NCBI RefSeq assembly: GCF_030499575.1
Contig: NZ_JASTLC010000001.1
Coordinates: 6,534,001-6,598,000, forward strand
Length of the DNA: 64,000 bases
Reading direction: 5' to 3'
DNA from: Streptomyces sp. DG2A-72
GTDB lineage: Bacteria; Actinomycetota; Actinomycetes; Streptomycetales; Streptomycetaceae
Positions 37,101 to 43,811 of this stretch are shown here, piece after piece. The number at the start of each line of letters is the position of its first letter. Position 1 is the first letter of the stretch. Below the pieces are notes generated by a model, which ran no database searches, was not told the origin of the DNA, and saw only the letters and a program-made list of their open reading frames with translations. The position numbers and the translations under genes were made by a program.

Positions 37101-38105
37101 GCCGCCGGCTCGGACTTCTGCACCGCGGTGGGCAAGCTTGGCTGGTTCGGCGACCAGAACGGTCCAGGGATCCTGGAGGTCCTGGGCATCGACGACTACG
37201 TCGGCTGCGCCCAGGGATCCGGCAGCGCCTGCAAGGCGGCCGCAGTGGACGCGGGCATAGCGGTGGGCACAGGGCTGCTCGGCAAGGGCGCCAAGGTCGT
37301 CTTCAAGGGGTTCAAGGCTGCCTTCAAGAAGGCAGACTCCGTACCCATCCAGTGCCTTGTCGGGGGTGGCCGGCACAGCTTCACTCCGGGAACGCTCGTC
37401 CTGATGTCCGACGGGTCCACCAAGCCCATCGAGGACGTCCGGATCGGCGACGAGATCGTGGTCACTGACCCGGAGAGCGGCCGGACCACGACGCGGACCG
37501 TCGTCGCCACCATCGTCACAGAGGACGACAAGCACTTCGTCGACCTCACGGTCTCCCGGAAGGGAGCCAGTGGCACCGATTCGCTGACCTCCACGACGAC
37601 GCACCCCTTCTGGTCGCCGTCTGAGGGCGCCTGGGTGGATGCCGGTGATCTCAAGCCGGGCATGACACTGCGCGCCGTCGACGGCAGTACGGTCGAGGCC
37701 GAGAAGACCAGAGAGTTCCGCAAGCTGCAACGCACGCACGACCTCACCATCAACGACATCCACACGTACTATGTGCTGGCGGGTGAGACACCGGTACTCG
37801 TTCATAACAGCAACTGTAATGTTGCTGGTCGAGGGCTTTGGCAGCTAACCAAGGAAGGCTCGACGAAACTCCTAAAGGGAGGTCCGTTCAAGACCACCTT
37901 TTATAAGAGTGCCTCGGACGGTACCTGGTGGACTCCGGACGTGACCGGCCATGGTGAATCGGCGTTCAAGGTCTATCGGGAGACCAGTAAGGGCCTCGAA
38001 TGGATCTCGGATGCCGATAAATACGGCGACTACATGCCGGACAAGTGGAAGGGCGATACGGGGAAATTTATACCGAACAGCAATTTGCGGGGCGTCAAGA
38101 GATGA
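31119..38105 (+). CDS. RHS/YD-repeat polymorphic toxin with Hint domain and C-terminal toxin
   Basis: A 2328-residue secreted protein. An N-terminal signal (ALASGIVMIATVLQGVTAPE) is followed by the actinobacterial RHS N-domain, then many YD repeats (YDALGR, YDDRGQ, YDYLRRM) that should form the shell. The hyperconserved core end YDPATGRFISVDPLL ... NPLTFSDPDG closes near residue 1880. A Hint (intein-like) domain runs from about 2086 (FTPGTLVLMSDGS) through HPFWSPSEG to HTYYVLAGETPVLVHN at about 2230 and should release the tip. The last 96 residues are the toxin (GGPFKTTF, WWTPDVTGHGESAFKVY, DADKYGDYMP). Its biochemical class is not certain. GAGGGGAACC precedes the ATG. The toxin codons are richer in A and T than the core. 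Confidence 0.93.
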   Translation: MRDTAHTARAARWRRKTALASGIVMIATVLQGVTAPENAGAVADDGRGRPALPKAEQAVAGSAVTKLQPRTVEGGPRTPRIAPKAEWPVAGSGRVTLTGAPAGAKGAKTATPAKAGGLPVSVGQPAALSARTAKGREAAAGPVTVQLAGRKQTQQAAIDGLLVTLVPERTNFTDGAAQVRVDYRDVAQAYGGGYGARLTLLQLPACVLKTPEQAKCRTRTPVETVNDTEGSTLTAPFVRLSAAQPTVLAAVADDSAATGDYKATTLAPSSTWQTNLNTGDFAWSYGMGVPEVPGGLKPSIGLGYSSGSVDGRTSETNNQSSWIGGGFDLWPGYIERRYKPCADDGVENSNGIKPGDLCWGYDNAFISFNGKGGELVPTGTAGEFKLRQDDGTRIARLTSTGRGNNDDNGEYWRLTDPDGVRYYFGYNRLPGWADGKKTTDSAWTTPVFGDDTDEPCHATAFADSWCQQAWRWNLDYVVDPRGNAIAYYYTQEKNSYGRNLKAADDTRYTRGGHLDEIQYGLKSSSMYGTKALAKVTFTNDERCLPNNQTTCSSITSDSAYWYDTPWDLNCDDGKDCDEGRLSPSFWTRKLLTGVTTQVLGASDTYQKVDSWKLTHRWGMADIDYQLLLDSIQHTGHTATPAVTLPKTTFAYDELENRLDKTEDGFAPFIKSRLSTIADEYGGQIDVDYSAPACDWAALPTPQTNTTRCFPQYIGGSSTDDPERQWFNKYVVTSVTATDRTGGAPDQVTAYEYMGPAAWHYDDDDGLTKEKFKTWSQWRGYGHVRVKTGGQGGDVALKSQANTYFLRGMDGDRESPTGGSKNVSVTLGEGEGDPITDHEAFAGTVYKTVTYSGNGGKILAKTVNRPWRHQTAKKTRDWGTVTANFTGIGRAKSWTSLDDGAGVSWRTASTATTHDTVAGRVIQVDDFGDNSTAADNRCTRTTYATNSTGNILNLPARVETVAKTCDDPVDRSKDVISDVRSAYDGGAYGAAPTKGDVTATALLKKHDGTTATYVESGATFDGYGRVHTSTDLTANVTVKGTAAPVRTERKDGRTTVTDRTPTTGFVTKTTTTTPPATEGDASTGLVSFATHDPLRGVPLSSTDPNGNVTTFTYDALGRSSKVWLPNRRTTLSPSYEFDYLVTDGQPVSVATKALGTNGSQVTAYSLYDGFLRQRQTQKPGPDGGRLLSDVFYDERGLTAKTFETYYATGAPSRTLFKPEGALAVETQTRVTYDGMGRPTVSQQIAGNGDGGRVLGTTRTIYGGDRTTVIPPEGGTATTTVTDARGRTTELRQHHARAAEAAYDTTRYAYTPRGELEKLTDPVGNIWRYTYDLLGNLKTAVDPDKGNNSTTYDDRGQVLSVSDDGDTDLYYAYDGLGRQTELRENSATGTLRAKWVYDTISGAKGHLAEAVRYVGGNAYTSKVVAYDRLYRVQRSTMTIPASEGALAGTYLSATAYNEDGTVRTTGFPAAGALPATTVAFTYEDQTLRPIALSGSQGLDVTTSYSLTGKPLQYEISNDGGKKAWATNRYEWGTQRLATSRVDREDVPGVDRQNTYRYDQAGNVLSVSDVSRSGTDTQCFDYDYLRRMTAAWTQSTSTCAEAPNGQTVGGPAPYWHSYTYDKVGNRRTETLHDITGDTAKNTVRTYDYPDPGNPRPHAVDTVTQTGPGGTAQDSYGYDVVGNTETRTLAGTTQKLDWDAEGHLAKVTKPVEGKPDEVTEYIYDTEGNRLIARTPTESTLYLGATEITVAKGSTTQKATRTLGAGDGHQAVIDNDGSVTFTLADHQGSGQLAIQAADQQLTQRRTLPFGDIRGTRPSSWPGTAGFLGGTDDSESTGLQHLGAREYDPATGRFISVDPLLTPSDPQALNGYAYSNNNPLTFSDPDGLRCIHGAPGGGADGICAGVPGDTDGVINADSNNCSRTSSCYDTAVDMIRASKRDSTYGKKPIVIQPKGDSVTIQGVYIPTQAELVEIFPYYHERLDYQHNLENWARARCTMTNAAGSDFCTAVGKLGWFGDQNGPGILEVLGIDDYVGCAQGSGSACKAAAVDAGIAVGTGLLGKGAKVVFKGFKAAFKKADSVPIQCLVGGGRHSFTPGTLVLMSDGSTKPIEDVRIGDEIVVTDPESGRTTTRTVVATIVTEDDKHFVDLTVSRKGASGTDSLTSTTTHPFWSPSEGAWVDAGDLKPGMTLRAVDGSTVEAEKTREFRKLQRTHDLTINDIHTYYVLAGETPVLVHNSNCNVAGRGLWQLTKEGSTKLLKGGPFKTTFYKSASDGTWWTPDVTGHGESAFKVYRETSKGLEWISDADKYGDYMPDKWKGDTGKFIPNSNLRGVKR

Positions 38106-38515
38106 TCGAGACTGCCGACGAGTTCGTACGGCTGCGCAACAGCTCAGATCCACAGGAATGCCGCAGGGCGGCAGCTGAGGAGGCGCCCGCGCAGGTATGG
38201 ATGGAGGTCGTCGATCGATATCCGGAAGAACGGGTGGCAGTTGTCCAGAACAAGACGGTGCCGTTGGCTGTTCTGGAAAGACTGATCGACGACCCTGATG
38301 CTCGCGTCCGTTTCATGGTGGCCATGAAGCGGAAACTTTCACCGGACCTTCTCGAGCGCCTCGCTCACGATGTGGACGAATCGATCAGAATGAGGGTCGC
38401 GCAGCACAGGAATACGTCGAGGAAGACATTGGAATCCCTTCGGCACGACCCCTGGAGTGAAGTTCGCGCGGCTGTGGACGACCGACTAGGCGGCACCGGC
38501 AGCGATCTCCTTTGA
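38102..38515 (+). CDS. HEAT/ARM-like immunity protein for the RHS toxin
   Basis: A 137-residue cytoplasmic protein that overlaps the toxin gene stop by four bases (ATGA), the classic toxin-immunity arrangement. It is all helical with repeated units such as PLAVLERLIDDPDARVRFMV and PDLLERLAHDVDESIRMRVA, like HEAT or leucine-rich-variant repeats used by several immunity families. Neutralisation of the adjacent toxin is inferred from position and fold. It is followed by a hairpin terminator. Third-position GC is lower than in core genes. Confidence 0.8.
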   Translation: MIETADEFVRLRNSSDPQECRRAAAEEAPAQVWMEVVDRYPEERVAVVQNKTVPLAVLERLIDDPDARVRFMVAMKRKLSPDLLERLAHDVDESIRMRVAQHRNTSRKTLESLRHDPWSEVRAAVDDRLGGTGSDLL

Positions 38516-38532
38516 GGTGAGTCGATCGGCCT

Positions 38533-38570
38533 GAAGAGCCCCACCGAGTTGTGTTTCGGTGGGGCTCTTC
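38533..38570 (+). terminator. Hairpin after the RHS immunity gene
   Basis: A fifteen-base perfect stem (GAAGAGCCCCACCGA / TCGGTGGGGCTCTTC) with an 8-base loop lies 17 bases beyond the immunity gene stop. It also lies just beyond the stop of the integrase fragment on the minus strand and may have been its original terminator. Confidence 0.75.
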
Positions 38571-38600
38571 AACGGTTTGACGGCAACGCTGACGGCAACG

Positions 38601-38750
38601 TCAGCGGACGACGGCTGTGGTGGATGGGTCGTCGGGGAGGTTGGCGACCCCGCCGAGTGCGACGTTGAGGGTGTCGATGGCCTGGCGTTGGAGACGGAGT
38701 CGGACGTGGGCGTAGACGCCGGCGGTGACGCCGATGTGGGCGTGGCCGAC
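38601..38750 (-). pseudogene. C-terminal fragment of a tyrosine recombinase (integrase)
   Basis: On the minus strand this stretch encodes GHAHIGVTAGVYAHVRLRLQ and then RQAIDTLNVALGG to a TGA at 38601. That is the end of a phage-type integrase: the last active-site His box (GHAxIxxTxxxYAH) with the catalytic tyrosine. Everything upstream of this is missing, because the sequence becomes the Hint domain of the second toxin cassette on the other strand at about 38748. It cannot be active. It marks past integration or recombination at this RHS locus. Confidence 0.72.
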
Positions 38751-39348
38751 GGCACCACCAAGGACATCGAGGACATCAAGGCCGGCGACACAGTCCAGGC
38801 CACCGACCCCGAAACCGGCGAGACCAGCCCCCGGGAAGTCACCCGTCTGATCATCACCGAGGACGACAAGCACTTCAACAAGCTCTCCATCGCCACCGAC
38901 GACGGCATCGAGACGCTCACCGCAACCTACGAACACCCCTTCTGGTCACCCTCCGAAGGCGACTGGGTCGAAGCCGGCGACCTCAAGCCGGACATGACCC
39001 TCCTCACCGACGACGGCGACACGGTCATCGTCACTGCCAATCGCCCCTACACACCCAGCACGCCACCACCTACAACCTCACCGTCGGCGACCTCCACACG
39101 TACTATGTGCTGGCGAATCTCGCGGATTCAAAGCCGAAAAGCCCACGATCGGGCGGTTCGGGGCAATCAAAGGTAAGCCAATTGGCATGCAAACAGTTGA
39201 TGGCAAGACTGGCTTCAGGATCGAGTGCGATCAGCGAAGTGGTGCTCATATCAATGTGTGGTCCGGGAAAGAGAAGGGTCCGCACTTCAAGTTCAATGCC
39301 TCGGAGGCGACGGTAACGGAACTTCAAGGTCTGCACGGGTGCTCTTGA
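38748..39348 (+). pseudogene. Decayed second RHS C-terminal cassette: Hint domain plus toxin, two frame shifts
   Basis: The first frame (to about 39045) reads DGTTKDIEDIKAGDTVQATD, then EDDKHFNKLS, HPFWSPSEGDWVEAGDLKPD, a clear paralogue of the Hint domain at 37.4-37.8 kb. The frame then changes near 39050 to give ATTYNLTVGDLHTYYVLA, and changes again near 39114 to give GESRGFKAEKPTIGRFGAIK and the toxin blocks GKTGFRIECDQRSGAHINVW and SGKEKGPHFKFNASE, ending at a TGA at 39346-39348. Each change is a net minus one. There is no RHS core in front, so this is an orphan cassette, unable to make an intact protein unless recombined. Toxin family not named with confidence. Confidence 0.75.
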
Positions 39349-39360
39349 TGGAGGATGGCT

Positions 39361-39783
39361 ATGGCAGGTGATTATTGGGAAGAGGTGGTATATTCCGTGC
39401 CGCCGCTAAGCACTCTAGAGCGAACAAGTATGTCAGCCGCCTTCGATTGGATTGACCTCCATTTTCCGTTCGATGGGGGGAAGATTGATTGGCGCCTGGT
39501 GGGAGGGGGGCACGCCCACTGGAAGATCGATGATGGAGACATGCTGGCAGCGAGTGCATCCAGGGAGATTTGTGAACGAGTTGGGCCCGACTCTGCAGTC
39601 GAGCATGTAGGAGACGGGCTCTCGCCCTATGGCGTGCGCTTTACTGGGAATGATGCCGTATCGGTTACGGCTGCGCTCCTTGAGATACCAGAGCATCACT
39701 ACTTCCTAGCAGAGGATCGGGCGTGGATCGTGGTGGTCTCCACTGAGGGCGACTTGGATGTTGTGGATCTACTCAACTCTTAG
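39361..39783 (+). CDS. Probable immunity protein of the orphan toxin cassette
   Basis: A 140-residue protein starting 12 bases after the orphan toxin stop, with GGAGG placed six bases before the ATG. It is acidic and mixed alpha/beta in appearance (FDWIDLHFPFDGGKIDWRLV, HHYFLAEDRAWIVVVSTEGD), with no signal or membrane segment. I do not recognise its family. Position directly behind a toxin module suggests immunity. Unlike the toxin its frame is intact, as expected if it still protects against sibling strains. Its codon use is visibly less GC-biased than core genes. Confidence 0.7.
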   Translation: MAGDYWEEVVYSVPPLSTLERTSMSAAFDWIDLHFPFDGGKIDWRLVGGGHAHWKIDDGDMLAASASREICERVGPDSAVEHVGDGLSPYGVRFTGNDAVSVTAALLEIPEHHYFLAEDRAWIVVVSTEGDLDVVDLLNS

Positions 39784-40122
39784 AGGGAGTCGCAACTCAA
39801 TCGGGTGGCAGGATCGTCGGCAGAGAGGGTCGGCTGCTTCCAGCTGTAGTAAGAATTCAGGAATACCCAGCTTCCCTCGGGTAGTGCTGCCTCACCGGGG
39901 TAAACCTGCTCGGGCGATCTTGCCGAAGAGGAGGGGGCTGAGCGCAATCAGGACCTGGCGTTCGAAGACTCCGTACCCCGCTGCGAGACTGCCACTCGAG
40001 CGTCGTCTGTCCCTCAGTTTGCGATCTGCCCCAAAAGTGTTGCCGCGTCGCAGCAATACTCTAGGTTCACGCAACCCGCCCCCAGCGTCGATCTCCGAGA
40101 ACCCGCCAACCTGAGGAGAACA
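39784..40122. other. Gap without a recognisable gene at the right edge of the RHS island
   Basis: This 339-base stretch is less GC-rich on its left side. A 60-codon minus-strand frame (39892-40074, ending SPLLFGKIARAGLPR) is present, but I recognise no family and no ribosome-binding site. The last 30 bases hold the ribosome-binding region of the sialidase gene. It may be decayed accessory DNA. Confidence 0.5.
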
Positions 40123-41367
40123 ATGAGCCGCCCTTTCCCGAGTCGCCGTTTATCCGTGCTCGGCGCTGTCGCGATCGCCGTCGCCGCGCTGGTGGTCGTC
40201 GCCCGGCCCAGGGCGGATCAGGCCGACAGTGCAGATGCAGAGACGGAGCGAAGATGCGCGTCCTCGGTGCCGTACACCTCGGGCACGGGAGGCTACGCCA
40301 GCTACCGCATACCCGCGGTCGTCCGAACCCGGGCCGGGACCTTGCTCGCCTTCGCTGAAGGGCGATTAGGTGGCAGGGAGGACCACGGCGACATCGATAT
40401 CGTGCTCAGGCGGTCGAGCGACGGCGGGTGCACGTGGGGGCAACTGCAGATCGTCGCGACGGGCGACGGGGACACCCGGGGCAACCCGGCGCCGGTTGTC
40501 GATCCCCGGACCGGGAACATCGTGCTCGTCACCTCGTACCACAGCGGTGACGTCACCGAAGCGCAGATTCTGCGCGATGAGGCCACGGACGAGCAGGGCC
40601 GCCGGGTCTTCGTGCAGACGAGCAAGGACGACGGGCGGTCCTTCTCCGCGCCACGGGAGATCACGTCGGCGGTGAAGCGGCCCAGCTGGCGCTGGTACGC
40701 CACAGGGCCGGGCCACGCCGTCGCGCTGACACGGGGGGACCACGCGGGGCGCCTGATCGTGCCCGCCAACCACTCCTCCGCGCCGCCCGCGGGGTCCAGA
40801 GACACCGGGCAGGAGCCCAAGTACTACGGGGCACACACGATCTACAGCGATGACGGAGGGCAGTCCTGGCACCTCGGCTTCGTCGAGGACGCCTACGAGG
40901 GCGTGCACAACGCCAACGAGTCGACGGCGGCTCAGTTGCCGGACGGGCGGCTGTACTTCAATGCCCGGAACCAGAAGGGGACGAGCCCGGGGAACCGCCT
41001 GGACGCCTACTCCAGTGATGGGGGTGCGAGCCTTGACCGAGGGTATACGGAGCAGAGTTCGTTGAACGACGTGCCCTTGGTGGAGGGCAGCGTGCTGCAA
41101 CTGGCCGGGGAAAGGGGGAACCTGCTGTTCTCGGGGCCCTCTGTGCCGACCGACCGTGCGGCGATGGCGCTGTGGAGCAGCACGGACGGGGGACGGTCCT
41201 TCGGCAAGGTGCTGACACTGTCCTCGCGGAAGGCCGCGTACTCGGACCTCGTGCAGGCCGATGCCGAGACCGTGGGGATCCTGTACGAAACGGGCATCGA
41301 GACGGCGTACGAAGTGATCGAGTTCCGGCGGGTCCCGTTGCGGGAGTTGCCGACGGACGGCGGGTAG
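40123..41367 (+). CDS. Secreted exo-alpha-sialidase (BNR-repeat glycoside hydrolase)
   Basis: A 414-residue protein with an N-terminal signal anchor (VLGAVAIAVAALVVVARP). The sialidase YRIP motif follows (ASYRIPAVV), then the aspartate of the active site in EGRLGGREDHGDIDIV. Four Asp boxes are visible (SSDGGCTWG, SKDDGRSFS, SDDGGQSWH, STDGGRSFG), and YSDLVQ near the C-terminus carries the nucleophilic tyrosine. Together these fit a GH33-type sialidase that removes terminal sialic acid or a related sugar outside the cell. No other sialic-acid gene is nearby. Confidence 0.9.
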   Translation: MSRPFPSRRLSVLGAVAIAVAALVVVARPRADQADSADAETERRCASSVPYTSGTGGYASYRIPAVVRTRAGTLLAFAEGRLGGREDHGDIDIVLRRSSDGGCTWGQLQIVATGDGDTRGNPAPVVDPRTGNIVLVTSYHSGDVTEAQILRDEATDEQGRRVFVQTSKDDGRSFSAPREITSAVKRPSWRWYATGPGHAVALTRGDHAGRLIVPANHSSAPPAGSRDTGQEPKYYGAHTIYSDDGGQSWHLGFVEDAYEGVHNANESTAAQLPDGRLYFNARNQKGTSPGNRLDAYSSDGGASLDRGYTEQSSLNDVPLVEGSVLQLAGERGNLLFSGPSVPTDRAAMALWSSTDGGRSFGKVLTLSSRKAAYSDLVQADAETVGILYETGIETAYEVIEFRRVPLRELPTDGG

Positions 41368-41435
41368 AAGCGGGGTCTGACCCTGACACGGGTGCCTGTC
41401 CGCCATGACGGGGGTGCCTGTCGGCGGGACGTTCC

Positions 41436-41681
41436 CTAGGGTGTCTGTGTTCCTGTGGTCGAATGGGGTCCGCTCAGTCGTTCGGGCTGTTTTATCGTCG
41501 GTCCACGCCAGTGGCGCAGGGCTGATATCAGGTCGGCGAGTTGGCGTGGACCGGTGGTGAGGATGGTTTCCGGTTCGTCGCTTTCGTGGAGGAGGATCGT
41601 TCCGGTGGGGGTGGCGGCGAGGTGGACGCAGGCGGAGGCCTCCTGGCTGTACGTGGACTTCTGCCAGTGCAGTTCGCGCAT
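41436..41681 (-). CDS. DUF397 protein
   Basis: An 81-residue protein with the family opening LHWQKSTYSQEASACVHLA. DUF397 proteins occur behind XRE/DUF5753 regulators in Streptomyces and modulate them, as in the whiJ-type developmental modules. It starts 11 bases after its XRE partner and has GAGGAGCCTCCC before the ATG. Confidence 0.9.
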   Translation of the reverse strand: MRELHWQKSTYSQEASACVHLAATPTGTILLHESDEPETILTTGPRQLADLISALRHWRGPTIKQPERLSGPHSTTGTQTP

Positions 41682-41691
41682 GGGAGGCTCC

Positions 41692-42546
41692 TCAGCGGTC
41701 GTGGGCGAGTTGGGTGATGAAGTCGCGGGACTTGGTCGGGGGCAGCGCGGCGTCCAGTAGGCGGTTCACGATCAGCCGGTATCGCTCCAACTGTGCGGGT
41801 GATTCGATGAGTTCGGCGCCGTGATCTGTGTCGAGCTGGACGGTGTCCAGCTGGTGGACCGGTCCGTGGAAGTAGTCGATGCCCTGACCCGAGGTGGGGA
41901 ACGGACCGTTGTCGAAGGGGATCACGGCGATGGTGACGTGATCCAGCTCGCTCATCTTGTTGATGTGGTGGAGCTGGGCTCGAACAGTGGCACGGTCGCC
42001 GAAGCGCATGCGGAGAGCGGCCTCGTGGATGATCGCCGTGTACGGCGGGGGCTGCTCGCGGTGGAGGATCTCCTGGCGTTTGATGCGGTGAGAGACGCGG
42101 TGCTCGATCTCGTGAGGTTTCAGTGGCGGCACCGCTTGGTGGAACAGCGCGCGGGCGTGGTCGGCGGTCTGCAGTAGGCCGGGGATGTTGATGATGTGAG
42201 CCACGCGCAGTGCGATGGCGTGGTGCTCCACCTCGGTGAGGTCAAGCATGCGGGGCGAGAGAATCTCGCGGTACTCCTCCCACCAGCCGTGTCGGCGCTC
42301 CCCTGGCATCGCCGCGAGGGCGTTGATCAACGGCTCGTCGGTGCAGTCGTAGTGGCGGGCGATGGTGCGTACACGGTCGGCGCTCACGCCGTAGCGCCCG
42401 GCCTCGATGTTGCTCACGCGTGACTGCGTGGCGCCGATGAGTGCGGCGGCCTGCGTGGCGGACAGGTCCGCGCGCTCGCGCAGCCTGCGCAGCTCGGCAC
42501 CGAGGCGCCGGCGCCGGGCGGTGGGGAGGGGGTTTGGCTGCGGCAT
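41692..42546 (-). CDS. XRE helix-turn-helix regulator with DUF5753 domain
   Basis: A 284-residue regulator. Residues 10-70 form the helix-turn-helix (ELRRLREREADL-like start; SATQAAALIGATQSRVSNIE, YGVSADRVRTIARHY). The rest is DUF5753, with LTEVEHHAIALRVAHIINIP, GLLQTADHARALF and QLDTVQLDTDHG. These proteins form modules with DUF397 and ATP-binding partners that affect development and antibiotic production. A palindrome in the divergent promoter at 42606 is a candidate binding site. Confidence 0.92.
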   Translation of the reverse strand: MPQPNPLPTARRRRLGAELRRLRERADLSATQAAALIGATQSRVSNIEAGRYGVSADRVRTIARHYDCTDEPLINALAAMPGERRHGWWEEYREILSPRMLDLTEVEHHAIALRVAHIINIPGLLQTADHARALFHQAVPPLKPHEIEHRVSHRIKRQEILHREQPPPYTAIIHEAALRMRFGDRATVRAQLHHINKMSELDHVTIAVIPFDNGPFPTSGQGIDYFHGPVHQLDTVQLDTDHGAELIESPAQLERYRLIVNRLLDAALPPTKSRDFITQLAHDR

Positions 42547-42605
42547 TGGATGCGTTTCCCGTTCGTACGTATGGCGTGCGGGTCACCCACACGAAGGTAA
42601 TGGGG

Positions 42606-42636
42606 ACTGTATTCCATCGCATTCATGGAATGTAGT
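42606..42636. promoter_or_regulatory. Extended palindrome in the XRE/ATP-binding divergent promoter
   Basis: ACT-N2-ATTCCA-N9-TGGAAT-N2-AGT is an inverted repeat with perfect six-base inner arms (42611-42616 and 42626-42631). It lies 60 bases upstream of the XRE start and about 160 bases before the ATP-binding gene. It is the best candidate operator of this module. Confidence 0.5.
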
Positions 42637-42794
42637 CCATGAGGCGCTCTACGGTGAGACCCGAGCCGCTCAATCGGCCCCGTCGATAAGCCGGAAGCGC
42701 ACCGCGCGCTGCGTCCTGTGCCATGCGTGCGGCACTGCCACCGCCCGACCGAGCCGTCGAGCGAATCCAAGTTCCCCCACCGCAGGAGGCGTTC

Positions 42795-43289
42795 ATGGTC
42801 ACCGTATCCCCGCCGTCCCCGTCGGAGTGTGAAGCGGAGTCAACTTGGGCGTACGCCCTCCAATTGCCCCACGATCCCCGTGCCGCCCGCATCGCTCGCG
42901 TCACCCTACGGGCCGTACTCGCCGGGCACGGCATGTCTCAACTCGCCGATGCGGCGGAACTGTTGGGATCCGAGCTCGTGACCAACGCCTATCGCCATTC
43001 CACTGGCCCCGTCGGCCTCCGTCTCCGCGGCCTCGGTGGCGGTCGGCTGCGGGTGAGCGTCTGGGATGCCAACCCGCACATCCCGCCCCCGTTCGACAGG
43101 TCGCCAGGGCGTCTGCGTCCCGTGCCGGCCGAAGCCGACGGTGGACGCGGTCTGTTCCTCGTCTGTCATTACGCGGATGCGTGGGGCGGATATCCGCTCG
43201 GAGATGATCTCTTCGGCCGGGGCGGGAAGCTGCTGTGGTGCGAGCTGGGGGCCTCGGCGGCCGATCATGCGACGAGGGTTGTCGCGTGA
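42795..43289 (+). CDS. Histidine-kinase-like ATP-binding regulatory protein
   Basis: A 164-residue GHKL ATPase domain of the anti-sigma (RsbW/SpoIIAB) type. The N-box reads LLGSELVTNAYRHS, the G1 box VWDANPHIPPP and the G2 box DGGRGLFLVCHYADAWG. It has no sensor or transmitter domain. GCAGGAGGCGTTC precedes the ATG at 42795, so the earlier in-frame start is rejected. It is divergent from the XRE and DUF397 genes, completing the common Streptomyces triad. Confidence 0.9.
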   Translation: MVTVSPPSPSECEAESTWAYALQLPHDPRAARIARVTLRAVLAGHGMSQLADAAELLGSELVTNAYRHSTGPVGLRLRGLGGGRLRVSVWDANPHIPPPFDRSPGRLRPVPAEADGGRGLFLVCHYADAWGGYPLGDDLFGRGGKLLWCELGASAADHATRVVA

Positions 43290-43361
43290 TCGGGCTTCAC
43301 ACCCCTGCCTCCGTGCAATCGCGGCATGCTGCTGTCGTGGCGGAGTGCGCCGAGCATGCGC

Positions 43362-43560
43362 ATGGAAGCACTCGAACTCCTTCAGACTCGTGTATGGCGC
43401 CGAGCGCCTGCCCGCCACCCTCGATGAGCTGGACGGGTCGGACGGCGGGCGCGTCGAGGTGTCGCTGCATCTGGCGTGGTCGGGGTTGCGCGTGTTCGAC
43501 CTCGGTGACGAGAGGGACTTCGCCACCCGGCATCCCGCCTCGATGACGGATATCCGTCGC
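43362..43560 (+). pseudogene. Frame-shifted remnant of a small hypothetical gene
   Basis: MEALELLQTRV is read from 43362, then the frame must change (near 43393) to continue VYGAERLPATLDELDGSDGG and RVEVSLHLAWSGLRVFDLGD. The two pieces form a smooth protein only if two bases are added, suggesting a lost GT dinucleotide in CGTGTATGGC. After about 43545 the sequence loses coding character. I believe it resembles a recurrent short Streptomyces hypothetical family, but cannot name it. The rest of the 522-base gap 43290-43811 holds nothing recognisable. Confidence 0.5.
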
Positions 43561-43811
43561 GGACGAGGGGGCTTCCCAGGACGCGTGAGCCCTGGGTGCG
43601 CCGGATGTGGTGACCTGATCGCCCTCCCGTGAACGTCCTGCGCTGCTCGCCCAACGCCCCCGCCCCGCCGTGATAGGGAAACCCCTACGGACTGAACTCG
43701 CCAGTAAGCAAGTTCTTGTCCGCACCCCCCTCGTGCGTGAGTATGTGCATGACAATAACGTGGGTGGCCGGAGATTCTTCGGTCACCTTCTCCGTATGAG
43801 GGGACCCCCAC

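Noticed and set aside
38559..39176. Apparent intact 205-codon gene containing the second Hint domain
   Set aside because: Its first ~60 codons are antisense to the integrase fragment and its last ~45 codons lack coding character; it is a chance frame over a decayed cassette.
39107..39316. Apparent 69-codon gene after the orphan Hint domain
   Set aside because: It begins with the HTYYVLA motif and then reads nonsense; the real toxin lies in the next frame, so this is part of the frame-shifted cassette.
26653..39783. Island considered as a prophage or integrative element
   Set aside because: Only a 50-codon integrase tail is present; no att direct repeats, replication or transfer genes were found.
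39892..40074. 60-codon minus-strand frame in the gap after the immunity gene
   Set aside because: No ribosome-binding site or recognised family; possibly old transposase debris but unsupported.
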